64,000 bases of DNA from Cristatella mucedo (lineage: Eukaryota > Bryozoa > Phylactolaemata > Cristatellidae). Made by a program: the position numbers and the translations under genes. Shown here piece by piece: positions 9,791 to 31,322 of the stretch. Location of the stretch: assembly GCA_009760855.2 (NCBI GenBank), contig WPIO01000064.1, forward strand, positions 1,558,501-1,622,500, written 5' to 3'. Position 1 is the first letter of the stretch. Every line of letters starts with the position of its first letter. Under the pieces are notes generated by a model, which saw only the letters and a list, made by a program, of their open reading frames with translations, did not search any database and was not told where the DNA came from.

Positions 9791-11180
9791 ATTTCGGACG
9801 TCCAGCCTACTCAGAATCGGGTTTAGTAGCTATCTGTGGTGGCAAAAAATTATACATTGTCTACCGACCTGAAGCCCAAAAAATATTATCTTCCAGCTGC
9901 TCTAATCTACATTAAATAACCAGCCAGCGATCAAGCCTGACCTCCGCTTCTAATCCGCAGCCTTTATAGTGATTATCTCGAATCGCTCCGCAACAATATA
10001 CCGGTCCTGCCGCGCGGTTAAGCACCTACTTGCCAAAGCCGTCTTCGGCTAGTCATTAGTCAGGCCTCTGTCAGGCGGGTGCTTTGCGACTGCGTCGCGA
10101 TTTCTGCGGCTCGAACTCGCGCGAGAAGCCGCCACACAACCAAAAAGGGCGAAGAAAGGGGCGGCACCAAGGAGCTCGACGACGCAGGGCAGCCACTGCA
10201 GCCCCTGACTGCTTGGCTAGTCGCGAAGAGCGGCTGCTGCCGCCGCTGAATGGAAATCATAAACGAGAAGAGTGGCACGCCCGAGTCACCCTTATTAGGA
10301 AAGTCGCTTCGTACACCTAGCAGCGCATCTAGCGCGCCGCCGTATCCGGTGTCTCTTCGCGGCCGCAGTATTCAGAGCCGCAGCAGCTGCTAGTGGGCGG
10401 GCGGAGCGCCGGCGGAGCGGCCAGGCGGCTACAGTGTGCACGATTGCGTCAGGCGGCTGCGATCTTCGGCTGCCCATGGCGTCGGCAGAGCTGCCGGTCG
10501 CAGCGCCGCACGCCCGTTCGGTCGAGATGTGCGGCGGCGATTCATCAAAGCCAGAGCCAGAGCACTCAAGCGCCGGCCGCGGTTCTCGCGTGGGCTTATT
10601 GGACAGCCGGCCTGGACTCGGCAGCTTCGGAAAAGTAGAGCGACACCGTGCTTCGCCGATTCGGTAATCCTCACTGAACTCGAACGCAGCTAAGCGGTCT
10701 CGTGTGAGAAATGTGTAGTCAATCAAACTAAGACGGAAACATACGGTAATAGCACGGCTGGGTGGCTGATTCTTCATTTTGGCGCATCCTGAAATTGACC
10801 CTATATATATAGACTGCAGCTGTTGACTCAAACGTCAGCGGCCAGCATCCAATGCTCCGAAATCGCACGGCGTACTCTTGAGACAAACACCCTCGCCTCA
10901 GCTTGTCCATCACTAGTATGAAAGGAAGTCGTCTGATAACCCCCAGGGCTCCGGCGGTTCGCTAAAACAAAACTTCATTCATCACAATTATGAGTTTATC
11001 TCTTCGGAAGGGTAACTCGGGGCATCCAGCATTCAACTACATACAACACACCGATGCTAATGAAAATAACAAGCGAAAAATTTGCACAACCCAGCAAGAG
11101 AACTAAATCACTCTCCCCCTCTCTCTCTAAATACATTAAATAAGTCAGAAAGAAACACGAAAGCAGCTGCTGCGATAAAG
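9791..11180. other. intergenic with GC/CpG-rich patch at 10080-10680
   Basis: The middle 600 bp are rich in G, C and CpG and give overlapping long frames on both strands, as expected from base composition alone. It lies downstream of the CREC gene. I find no splice sites, domains or repeat ends. Confidence 0.4.
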
Positions 11181-11184
11181 TAGT

Positions 11185-11194
11185 TTTATTTATT
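11185..11194 (-). terminator. poly(A) signals of the CREC gene
   Basis: The plus strand reads TTTATTTATT, which gives two overlapping AATAAA hexamers on the minus strand. They lie about 300 bases past the CREC stop codon at 11499, a normal length for a 3' UTR. Confidence 0.7.
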
Positions 11195-11498
11195 TATCAC
11201 ACCTAAACCGCCGTGAATAGCATTTCAAACGAGCGCCCAGCAGGTTGCAGATCAGTTTCAGCGAGCGGCATTCGGGCTGGTCATCATATCGAGCGTAATG
11301 TAACATGAGAAAAACAGAACAATACAAAACTTCCGGCGAATAGCGGCTGCACAAATACGTGCATAACAAGTCCACGAGCAAATCAGCTCACGGGCACCAA
11401 TCAAGTGGAATGCCTGGCCGTGCGCCAGAAAGACTGCCAGAAAAAGTAGCCGGATGCGTTACCGGAAGAGCTGGAAGACGCCGGCGGCTGCACAAGTA

Positions 11499-22780
<11,282 letters not shown>

Positions 22781-22933
22781 GAAAAGAGAGAAATCCGCTG
22801 CAGCTCAGAGCTGTACGTCCGAGCTCGAACGCTCTTTGAGCACAGTTGCCACGGCACGAGCACGCGTCACGAGTGCTCGTGCCGAGCGCACACAATCAGA
22901 CGACGAGCAGTCGCAGCGCAGTGGCTGCACGGA
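22781..22933 (-). promoter_or_regulatory. likely 5' UTR/promoter zone of the CREC gene
   Basis: This follows directly upstream of the CREC start codon and belongs to a CpG-rich interval (about 22300-22920). No TATA box is seen. The call rests on position and composition only. Confidence 0.35.
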
Positions 22934-23095
22934 CATGTTGAGGGGTAAGGTGCTCGCTCTTGTAGACCTAGGTCCAAGGCTTCGAGTCGTGCAGTAAATG
23001 ATCCTTTATTGCTCACTGCAAGCAGTGGTGATAGCGGTTTGATATGCTCTTCTGCTGCTATACAAATGACACGGGGTTGAATCGGCTACAATTTT
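22934..23095 (+). mobile_element. tRNA-derived SINE
   Basis: It matches the other copies: GGGGTAAGGTGCTCGCTCTT, a damaged B box GGCTTCGAGTC, GATCCTTTATTGCTCACTGC, then AGTGGTGATAG and CTCTTCTGCTGCTATACAAA. The tail ends in a short T-rich stretch. Confidence 0.8.
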
Positions 23096-23099
23096 TTCA

Positions 23100-24654
23100 A
23101 CTTCGATTCTTTGCATTGCAAGGATGCGGGCTCGGCGCTTTTCTGTAATCCCTCGAGGTCGACATGCAAATGCTGCTATACAACACTATCAAAATAGGCG
23201 ACGGGCTGCCAGCCAAGGGTGTCTAAGCCAGCCTATATGCTACGTTCATCTCCGGTGACGAAGGATCCCTTAAAGGTCCACTGATTTGCTCTGCTCAAGT
23301 CGTCAGTTAGAGTGGCCTAGCAAGACTTTTAGCAGGTCCAAACCTTCGATGGTTGCCTGACCATCCCCTTGCTGTCCCGATCGTTTGTCAGACTAGGGAG
23401 ACCACACCGCTTTGTCGATTTCGACAGTCCCAGTTGAAATTGCTTCTTAATACTGCAGCAATAATACAATGAATCTCTGTCTGTAACTTTAAAAAGAATA
23501 TATGAGTGCTACGTACGAGAGTTTTCCGTTGAGCACTCATAGCCTAGGCGGTGTTCGGTACGCACATGGTAGCCAACAGACTTGATCTCACGAAACAAAG
23601 AAAGTACGAAGCATTGCTGAGTCGGGCAGAAGGGCAAGGGCAGTTGAGGTAGAGAGTAGCATGAAAGTAGCAGCTCAGGACCGCTGGAAAGGATGTGCCA
23701 TAGTCGGCCGCAGGAGAGTAGTTGCCGTTTCGTAAGAATTGTGGAAGTGAGTTCCGCATTTGATGATCTCCAGAGCAAAAGCTTCTGACGTCAACGCTCT
23801 TCAAGTGGAGGAATGCACTGTTCGGAAATGAACTCGTATCAAGGTTCAAATGCAGTTCCCATATTTTTTTTCTTCGTGAAGGCGGTAATTCTGCCTCATT
23901 TCAATCGCCTCTTCGATCGCTTTGTCAACACCACAATATCTCCGAATCTGGCTGCAAAGTGAATCACCAACAGTTGATGACCTCTGGCCTATATCACTCT
24001 GCCTTGACGAAAGCCTTTTTTGCATTCAATGGGGCATCATTTTTAGCACGACACAACAACATTAGTTAGGCGCCATTTAAAATTATTTACCACTTCAGGA
24101 TGTGTTTTCTGGTATCATTTTCTTCCCCTGAGCCTGTACATGAATGGAGCTACTTTGCCTAATATGAATTGATACAGCGATTAAGGTGTGCTGCTGCAGA
24201 GCCAGTCCCGGCTGAAGAGACCTTAGCCATCTTAACCGTTATTAATACTCAGTGACAATTACTGTTACTGCATACATTTGACGGTACCTGCCAGTCAGTT
24301 GCTGATTAATGCTTTGCCTACTCTCCAAACGTGACAGCTGTTTGATTTCAATGACCTTAAAGCCACATTACTAAGTAGCAACAGGCCGGAACGGCATGCA
24401 CTGAAGCTACGACGGGCAGTGACTGCACTGTAGGCCAGGTTTCAACTTCTAATCATTACCGAATTGGCACATACCGGGTGCATACTGATGCAACCTGGTG
24501 CGAGCCAACCTTGCCACACTCGGGAGGCAAGAAGAATATCATGTTATAACATGACTTCAACCAGAGCAAACAGTGGTGGCCAGTCTGACAGCAGCAGGCT
24601 GCTGACCATCTAGGTAGGAGAGGGAGATGCAACAGGTAGAACGAATATGGAAGC
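23100..24654. other. intergenic; LINE-A at 23466-23835, otherwise nothing recognised
   Basis: Apart from the LINE-A fragment listed separately, this stretch has only short overlapping frames. I see no splice-bounded exon, RNA gene or repeat end. Confidence 0.4.
23466..23835 (-). mobile_element. LINE-A 3' fragment
   Basis: The minus strand carries the ORF tail ([20 protein letters not shown]) and the 3' UTR with the reversed GGTAGCCAACAGACTTGATC block. It lacks the reverse transcriptase core. Confidence 0.85.
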
Positions 24655-24814
24655 ATCGCCTTTTTATTGCAGCATTTGGTGGGTCTTTGTGATTCGTCCT
24701 TCGTGTGCATGTACCTGCTTACACTATATACCTGCTGCTTCCGGTTGTTATCACCAAATATTAAGTAATGCTTAAGTAATTTCTTTTTGTGCAGCATCTG
24801 TAAGGTGCCTAGAG
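24655..24814 (+). mobile_element. LINE-B 3' end, left part (split by hAT MITE)
   Basis: GTGATTCGTCCTTCGTGTGC and GCAGCATCTGTAAGGTGCCT match the LINE-B 3' region at 7.1-7.25 kb. It is interrupted after GCCTAGAG at 24814 and resumes at 25134. Confidence 0.75.
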
Positions 24815-25125
24815 CAGGGGTAGGCAAACTTTTCGGACAACTAGGCCATTTCAGGTCAGGCCCTATGGAGTGGGCGTGGCCAGACGAACAAATAAACAGT
24901 CGTAACAGACGCGTCCGGCGATTCTAGGGGTGGACATTTATCATTCCTCACCCACTGGACCCTTCTGTTTCATACAAGCGCCTGACAGCAGTTCAAGCTG
25001 CAATCAGCAGGACGATGAAGGGGAATCAAGACAATTCAACTCTTAGGGGGCCGCTAAGCTGGACTGTGGACTGGAGCGCTAGCTAGGCCAGATCTGGCCT
25101 AAAGGCCGGAGTTTGCCGACCTCTG
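24815..25125. mobile_element. hAT-type MITE with 8-bp target duplication
   Basis: The element is 311 bp. The left terminus is CAGGGGTAGGCAAACTTTTC and the right terminus, read in reverse complement, is CAGAGGTCGGCAAACTCCGG: inverted repeats with the CAGRGGTNGGCAAACT pattern of hAT (Charlie-like) transposons. The flanking duplications are GCCTAGAG at 24807-24814 and at 25126-25133, exactly 8 bp as hAT transposases make. It encodes no transposase. The target was the 3' hairpin of a LINE-B copy. Confidence 0.93.
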
Positions 25126-25180
25126 GCCTAGAGAGTGATTCAATTCTCCGAGGGCACTATACAAATATATTATTATTATT
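25126..25180 (+). mobile_element. LINE-B 3' end, right part
   Basis: AGAGAGTGATTCAATTCTCC then GAGGGCACTATACAAATA and an (ATT)n tail complete the hairpin interrupted by the MITE. Confidence 0.8.
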
Positions 25181-25395
25181 ATATGTCGGTCACGTGAGAG
25201 AAAATGAGCACGGTTGACATCACCCTATCCAGGAAATGGATCACATGCAAATATGCCGGGACGTAGCATTGCAAGCCCACAGAGTTGCATTCATGACTTG
25301 GCTTGAAGTATTGACGAGAGATGCACTGCACGAAAATAGCGTAACAATCGGTAAAGTGCAGAGAGCATCGGTGCTCGTCCTCCCTCCCTCCCCTG

Positions 25396-25590
25396 GTGAG
25401 CCGTGATGGCACACTAGGTAAGGCGGTTGCTTTCACGACCTCGGTCCCGAGGTCGTGGGTTCGATACCTGCGGTGGGCGATCCTTTATTCCCACTGCAAG
25501 TGGTGGTGATAGCCGTAAAAGGCTCTTCTGTCGTTATACAAAAAGAGGCTGTTTAATCAGCTAGGATTTATTTTATTATTATTTATTCCT
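25396..25590 (+). mobile_element. tRNA-derived SINE, best-preserved copy
   Basis: The head GGTGAGCCGTGATGGCACAC is followed by TAGGTAAGGCGGTTG. The B box GGGTTCGATACCTGC lies at about 25458-25472. The body has GATCCTTTATTCCCACTGCA, GTGGTGATAGCCG, GGCTCTTCTGTCG and AAAGAGGCTGTTTAATCAGC. It ends in a TTTATTTTATTATTATTT tail, similar in style to the LINE-B tail. Confidence 0.88.
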
Positions 25591-25599
25591 GTCAGCCAC

Positions 25600-26047
25600 T
25601 ACGCCCTGGTTTAGCTCAGAGGTAAGTAAGGTGCTCGAACTTAACGACAACTCGAGCAGCTCCCGGCAGCAGCACATACGAAGCGCCTGGATAGAGACTA
25701 CGAGTTCTCTCAGGGTCGTACAAATTAAGTTCATTTGCTATGCAAGCACATGCAGCCAGCAAAAAAGGCCTCGAGTGATGGATTCTGTCGAGCACCTTGC
25801 TGCGTTGCCGACGCCTCACTAAAATGCAGCATTTAGCTCCCTTGACGATGTTCCAGTCAGCTTCAGTCGGATTACAGGGGCCAATCCGCCAAGAGCTGCA
25901 TGCTGTGACCAAGGTTAAAGTCAGTCACGTCCGAATGCCCCCCCCCCCCATGCCAGCCGAGGCCACGGGCAGACTGGGCACAGTGCTGCACAAACCTAAC
26001 AAGGCAAGAGACATGCGCATGCACACACCTACGCACGGGCTGCTATC
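25600..26047. other. intergenic with SINE-like head at 25606-25640
   Basis: GCCCTGGTTTAGCTCAGAGG at the left looks like a tRNA 5' half with an A box and no B box follows. The remainder, including a C9 run near 25940, shows nothing further. Confidence 0.4.
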
Positions 26048-27026
26048 TGCTTGCCTTGCCGATATTCGATCCTGGGTGTCGGAAAACTTCCTGAAATTAA
26101 ATGACGATAAAACCGAACTGCTGCTCATAGGACACCCTAAGCGTGTGGCTGGATTAAAAGGCTTTGCTCTTCTAATAGGTGATGCTATTGTGCGACCTTC
26201 ACCACGTGCTCGTAATCTAGGTGTCGTGTTCGACAGCTGCCTCAATTTCAAAAGCTTCATTCAGAAGACTGCCTCTACAGCTAGCCATCACATCCGATCC
26301 ATATCCAAGATTAGAAGCTGTCTCCCACAGTGGCTTGTAAAAAATTTAACTAGCTCTTTAGTTCTGTCTCGGCTTGATTATTGTAATTCCCTTTTGGCTA
26401 GGCTACCAAAGAAAGCTATTATGCCACTACAGCGGACTATGAATATGGCTGCAAGGCTGGTCTTCAAGTCCCAGCGGTTTGAGCACGTGTCACCTCTGCT
26501 GAAAGAGCTAGGATGGTTGCCGGTTGAGCAAAGGATACAGAGCAAAGTTCTTACGCTGACCCACAAGGCCCGCCACGGCTTGGCTCCTTCGTACCTAGCT
26601 GAACTGCTGCATCAGTTTCAGCCTGTTCGCGCCCTCAGGTCCTGTGTGGACAATCAATTAGCTGTCCCATTCCTCCGCTTAAAGACAGTTGGTGACAGAA
26701 GCTTTAGCTCTGCAGGTCCTAGACTGTGGAACTCACTTCCACAATTCTTATGCAACGACATCTACTCTCCAACCGCTGACTATGGCACATCTTTTTCAGC
26801 GGTCCTGAACTGCTACTTCTATGCTACTCACTACCTCAACTGCTCTCCTAACTCTGCTATGCTTCCCACTTTCTCTTTGTTGCGTGAGACGAAGTCTGTT
26901 GGCTACCGAATGCGTACCGAAAGCCGCTTAGGCTGTGAGTGCGCTATACAAAACTCTCCTGCGAAACACCCACATGGTCTTTATGACTTTGTGGAGTTAC
27001 TGAAGGAGATACATTACATTACATTA
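26048..27026 (+). mobile_element. LINE-A copy 2, 5'-truncated, near-identical to copy 1
   Basis: Homology begins at TGCTTGCCTTGCCGATATTC (26048) and ends in ACATTACATTACATT near 27026. Over the shared kilobase it differs from the 2.4-3.7 kb copy at few bases, mostly single substitutions. A one-base change in TTTGTTGCGTGAG removes the normal stop, so the frame runs on into the 3' UTR. It starts downstream of the YADD motif, so no polymerase core is left. Confidence 0.93.
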
Positions 27027-29280
27027 TCACGAGGATTTGCCTGATCACCCAAGCTAGCTAGTGATTCTCAGCAACAACATAGGATTGTTGCAATAAAATA
27101 GAGCAGCTAGCTAGCTGGCGTGTATAGGAAATATGTGGACCGCGGACGGAACACAAGTGAGAATGGGATGTGTTCGCAGCGGGCTCGCTCCCGGCGGCGG
27201 CACGCTGGAGCACAGCAGCCTGCAGAACAGAAACAAAGTCTGGCGAAAACCAGCGAAAATCGACCATCAGGTGGCAGCAGGTGGCTGCAGACGAACCGCT
27301 GAGCCGGACCCGAGCACGGCAGGCAGCGACTGGCACCGAAGCATCGAGAGTCAACGTATCTTCGGCGGTGGTCAGCTAAGCCCGCGAGCGCTTCGCGAAG
27401 AAGGGTGGGGGAGCTCACGAACGTCTGACTGGAAGACGCAGCCGTCGGCCGCTAAAGGCTAGCTTCTTTCCAGAGCTCGCCGGGGGGGGGACGGAGTGGC
27501 GACCAGCAGTGGCAGCGTGGAGGATTCCGAAGCAACGGGCGCTCCGAGCTTCGAACAGCGCTCGCTAGCACGCTCGCGTTCTGCGGCGTCGGCTCGGAGT
27601 CGTGCGGAGGAGACAACCAAGGCACGAGAGCGACCGCTGCCTGGCAGCAGCTTAAAGAGGCGAGGTAGAGCCAAGCGGCCGACGGCCTTAGCATTTGGCC
27701 TGCAGGCTCGTCTGCCGGCTCGTCTGCATTTGGGACCGAGAGCCGAGTTCGCGACGTTAAGGCAGCAATCGGCGCACGATGCGAGCAAGCACAGAAGCTG
27801 GTCATTCAGCCACCACCCCTCCCAGCTACCGTGAAGACGACCCTAAACCTCGACTGCCACGTTGCCGACGTAATGCGAAAGTAAACAAGAAATGGACGAG
27901 GACGCGTCCATTTACAAACCGAAAGCTCACGAGAAGGCCACAAAAGCCCCTCGCAAAGGCAGCGTCGGGGCCGAATTTCGGGTCAGACGTATCCGAGAAA
28001 GATACGTAGATACAGCGCATGACCACGCAAGTCCTGGAGCGCTCAAACGCGCGGTAGGTGAGTCAAGGCCTTCAGGGCGATGTCGGCGGGGCGCGCTGAG
28101 CGAAGCCTCTGGCCAGCTGACGGGGCCAAGCAGACTCTGGTCAAAATCCTGCCGCACAAAGTGACGCGACAGTCGGACGACGCTTGTAAGAAAGCGACGT
28201 GAGCGAGCAGAGAGAACGCAGCGCTCGGCTTATAGGTTGGCACGAGGTTCGACGCTACGGACGCGCGTGAAACCGATGCAGCCCGCAGAGAGAATGCGCC
28301 AGCTATCGGGTGCTTGAGCAACTCCTTGCGCCGGTGGAGGGGGTGGCGGTGGCGGTGAGGCGAGAACTAATAACGAGAATGAATCTGACACCGATATGCG
28401 GGATGAGTTAAGTCTAAGCGCCACTTGATCAACTGCGGCGACAAAGCGGAACCCTCCAGTCTGCGTCCGTACGGAGGCGTGCATCGGTGCATCCGGTCCT
28501 GAGCTCTAGTAATGCGAAGGCGGCGCGGGGCGCGCGAGAGCTGCATGGGTAAACCCAGCCTCAAGTGAAACAACCGGGTACACCGGACGACTCACGAGAA
28601 GACGGCGCGGCAGCAGCGCAAGAAAACTAAGCAGACGTGCGTGCTTACGTCAGGACCAGCGAAGCGGTTAATTCATCCGCCGACTCGCCGCGGGTCACGT
28701 CGGGTATTCCACGACGACGACACCGGGCCACACACACCACGTTACCACGTCCGCCCGGGCGCTGGTAGGGTATCCCAAATGTCACGTGACTCGCGGAACG
28801 GCCGCCTCGAGGCTTCCGCTCTCACACCGCTGCGCTAGCTGGTCTGCCGGCGTGTAAGGAATACGCGGTTGCCGTATAGCTCCCAAGACTGCTGAAGCGC
28901 TTCCGTCAATATGGACGTAACGACGAGACGCTTGCGACAGCGTCGCATCGGGCGCTGCAGCGCCCACGCACGCAGTAAAATCACCTCCGCTGCTTTCTCA
29001 GGCTCGGCTTTTAGCTCTGTTAAAACTGCCCAAGCGCGTTAGTGGGAAAACAGACATGGGTGCTGCCCTCACCGGGCTTGCGGTGTGTCGGACTAGCGGC
29101 ATATCGGGCTAGCGGTTTAGCACGTACCGAGGAAACAGCCGCCGCACTGGTAGCTGTTGGAAGCAGCCCGAGCCCTGTACGATTCGATCGCGGATACGGA
29201 CTAGCGCATGAACCCGGATAACCCACGCCCACTGCTTGTTTACGGGGCATTGGCGCGTCTCGCTGTGTGATGCAATCATG
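27027..29280. other. GC/CpG-rich block, no gene recognised
   Basis: About 2.2 kb is distinctly richer in G, C and CpG than its surroundings. Long frames overlap on both strands, which is expected from composition. I find no domain, signal peptide or consistent exon. It could be a CpG-island-like promoter, an old GC-rich mobile element, or an unread gene. Confidence 0.4.
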
Positions 29281-29282
29281 AT

Positions 29283-29445
29283 AATTATGCTAAGAGATTT
29301 CTGCAGCACCCGCCGAGAACTTAATCTCTTGCTAAGCGCTTTACATATGCTGTAAAGAAAGCGCGATCGAATGGCTAGTGGTTAGATGCGCGTTTTCGAC
29401 ATGTAAGTATAGTTAGTGGTAACGCGAGCAGAGTCAGCACGCATG
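29283..29445 (-). mobile_element. LINE-B 3' end fragment
   Basis: The plus strand reads CGAGAACTTAATCTCTTGCT then AAGCGCTTTACATATGC, the reversed LINE-B hairpin. The GTTAGTGGTAACGCGAGCAG and TCAGCACGCATGAG blocks of its 3' UTR follow. Confidence 0.7.
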
Positions 29446-29983
29446 AGCGGCGCACAAAGAAAAATCACAGGGTGCAACAAAAACCAAATACTTCGAGAAA
29501 CGAGTGCGTTTTTCGCTTATTTTCGCTGTGACGATGTGACTCGCAACTCAAACGGCTCCACAGCGACGTACGACAACCAACAATTTATTGGCACCCCCAA
29601 GCGCAGCCACTTTAGGTCGAGTAGAGGTCGAGTAGCGCCAGAGCATCCGCGAAATAACCTGCGCTGCCGCATATGCCATCTATGCAGGCGCAGCGCTTTC
29701 ATCCGGTCGACGGCCTATTATGCCTCCGGAGGCGCTCGATTAGCCGAGCGATCTAGCGACGGCTATGGAATGTTATACTTTCATCGCAATTTAATTAATT
29801 TATGTTTTTATTATAATTTTTAAATTCGCAGTAACCCTCCATCTATCGGTAGCTGGAAATCCATTATTGGGAAACCTAATATCCCCAAGTCTTTGCCACC
29901 GCTAGCTATTAAGTGTATCTGCTTTGAGCTTGTTCTTCGGCAAATTTTTCCCGAAACCGAAGTTATTCGTGTGTGAGAGTTAT

Positions 29984-30135
29984 GCACGTGATAGCCCAGG
30001 AGGCACGATCGAGGTCGTGGGTTGGAATCCTACAGTGAGCGATCCTTTGTTGGTCACTGCAAGCAGTGGTGAAAGCCGTCACAGCTTTTCTGTAGCTATA
30101 CAAAAGTGGCTGTTAAAAAATAATCAGCTAATACG
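29984..30135 (+). mobile_element. tRNA-derived SINE
   Basis: GTGATAGCCCAGGAGGCACG, a damaged B box GGGTTGGAATCC, GATCCTTTGTTGGTCACTGC, then GTGGTGAAAGCCG and TACAAAAGTGGCTGTT. The A box lacks the usual following region, so it is internally deleted. Confidence 0.8.
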
Positions 30136-30955
30136 AGAGGTAATGACCAACCTGAAGATCGCTGCGGCTGTTGCTAGCTATTTCATTGCAGAAAATTTCG
30201 AGGGGGAGTCAGCCTCAGTCAGCATCGCCAAGCACTTGCTTTTTGCACCTGTCAGCTCACTAACTCCCTTTGGAAGCAACTCATTCAAGGCCCATCTAAT
30301 TGGCTGCCTGGTTTGGAAAGATCATGTACGTGTGGCAACGCAAAATTTAAGCTGGACGAGGAGGGTCAACGGATGGCAAGCAGTGCACCATTGCTGCAAG
30401 CAGTGCACAATTGCTGCAACAGCCGTGCACAACTACAGACACAGCCTACAAGCACCCCTACTGCTACAACAAGGTAAATACCATTTCTGCTTCACTTTCC
30501 ACAGCATGCAACCAGCACACTTAAGGGTTCACTTCACCTACACGTATCCAACATCTTCCCATGCCACACTGCCTGTACTAGTAAGGCTGAGATACACTAC
30601 CACATTTCCCGATCTTCGTCTGAAGTAGCCCCCATCCCCACACGAAAGTCCTACAAACTAAGTTCTGATAAGGGATATATATATAAATGAAATATACTGA
30701 TATATAAATGGGAGCTGATTCAATGGCCTCATTCACATTTAGTGGCAGATGTCCCTTTGTGATTATCCTCCTTCTTCCAGGGGATAACACAATTGCTTGC
30801 TGCAAGACATGAAGCCACGACCTGGATGGTGAGCATTGCCAGCATTTCACCCAAAGGGCAAAGGCTCAGATGCCTCGTTCGATATCAATCATAAAGGATT
30901 AAGAGCTGCCGGCTAAAGTAGGTAGGCACGTCACAAAAAGACATACTTGGAATCT
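30136..30955. other. intergenic, nothing recognised
   Basis: A long plus-strand frame crosses the SINE into this stretch but has no domain and varied low-similarity content. A short direct repeat of TGCACCATTGCTGCAAGCAG-type units occurs near 30385-30425. No gene is called. Confidence 0.4.
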
Positions 30956-30960
30956 GAATA

Positions 30961-30966
30961 TTTATT
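30961..30966 (-). terminator. poly(A) signal of POMGNT1
   Basis: TTTATT on the plus strand is AATAAA on the minus strand. It lies about 245 bases past the POMGNT1 stop codon at 31209. Confidence 0.6.
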
Positions 30967-31208
30967 ACAAGGTATAGAAGCAAAATGGCAAGTAGAAACA
31001 CAGTGATTAATGGTATATTTGTCTAACCAACACTCCTAAGCATAGCCTACATGACCGTGACCTTTGTAAAAGGGCTACAATGCTGCTTCGTTTAATTGAA
31101 AGCTTCTTTCCAAAAGATGGATGTTGTGCCTGATGCACCACACCAAATGTCCTAACTGTTTCAACCAAAGATGCACATTGCACAGTTGGCTGATAAAGCA
31201 TAATCATA

Positions 31209-31322
31209 TTAGCACATGCGTGCCAGTCTATGGTGATTAAGGTGAAGCCCTGCACTGCTATTGCCAACCATGAAGTGCCGTTCAAGCAGGCGCTTTCGAA
31301 TACATTTGCTGCCACCCTCCAG
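31209..31322 (-). CDS. POMGNT1: POMGNT1 exon 18 (last, tentative)
   Basis: The acceptor is TCTTGTGGCAG (or six bases further in), with entry in phase 0. The peptide includes [15 protein letters not shown], which aligns with the HFLVVG end of the catalytic domain, then a short tail ending LARMC and TAA. The AATAAA 245 bases beyond supports it. The 3.8-kb intron before it and the weak tail similarity keep confidence moderate. Confidence 0.55.
   Translation of the reverse strand: MEGGSKCIRKRLLERHFMVGNSSAGLHLNHHRLARMC

Noticed and set aside
10295-10831. 178-codon frame on the minus strand with overlapping frames on both strands
   Set aside because: The region is GC-rich, where stop codons are scarce. 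There is no recognisable domain, signal peptide or splice context.
25797-26047. N-terminal 80 codons of a long frame leading into LINE-A copy 2
   Set aside because: They are flanking DNA that is in frame with the truncated LINE by chance.
27107-28484. Many overlapping 60-117 codon frames
   Set aside because: High G+C composition explains them. No pair forms a plausible spliced gene.
29924-30628. 234-codon open frame
   Set aside because: It starts upstream of and runs through a tRNA-derived SINE, has no domain and no consistent composition.
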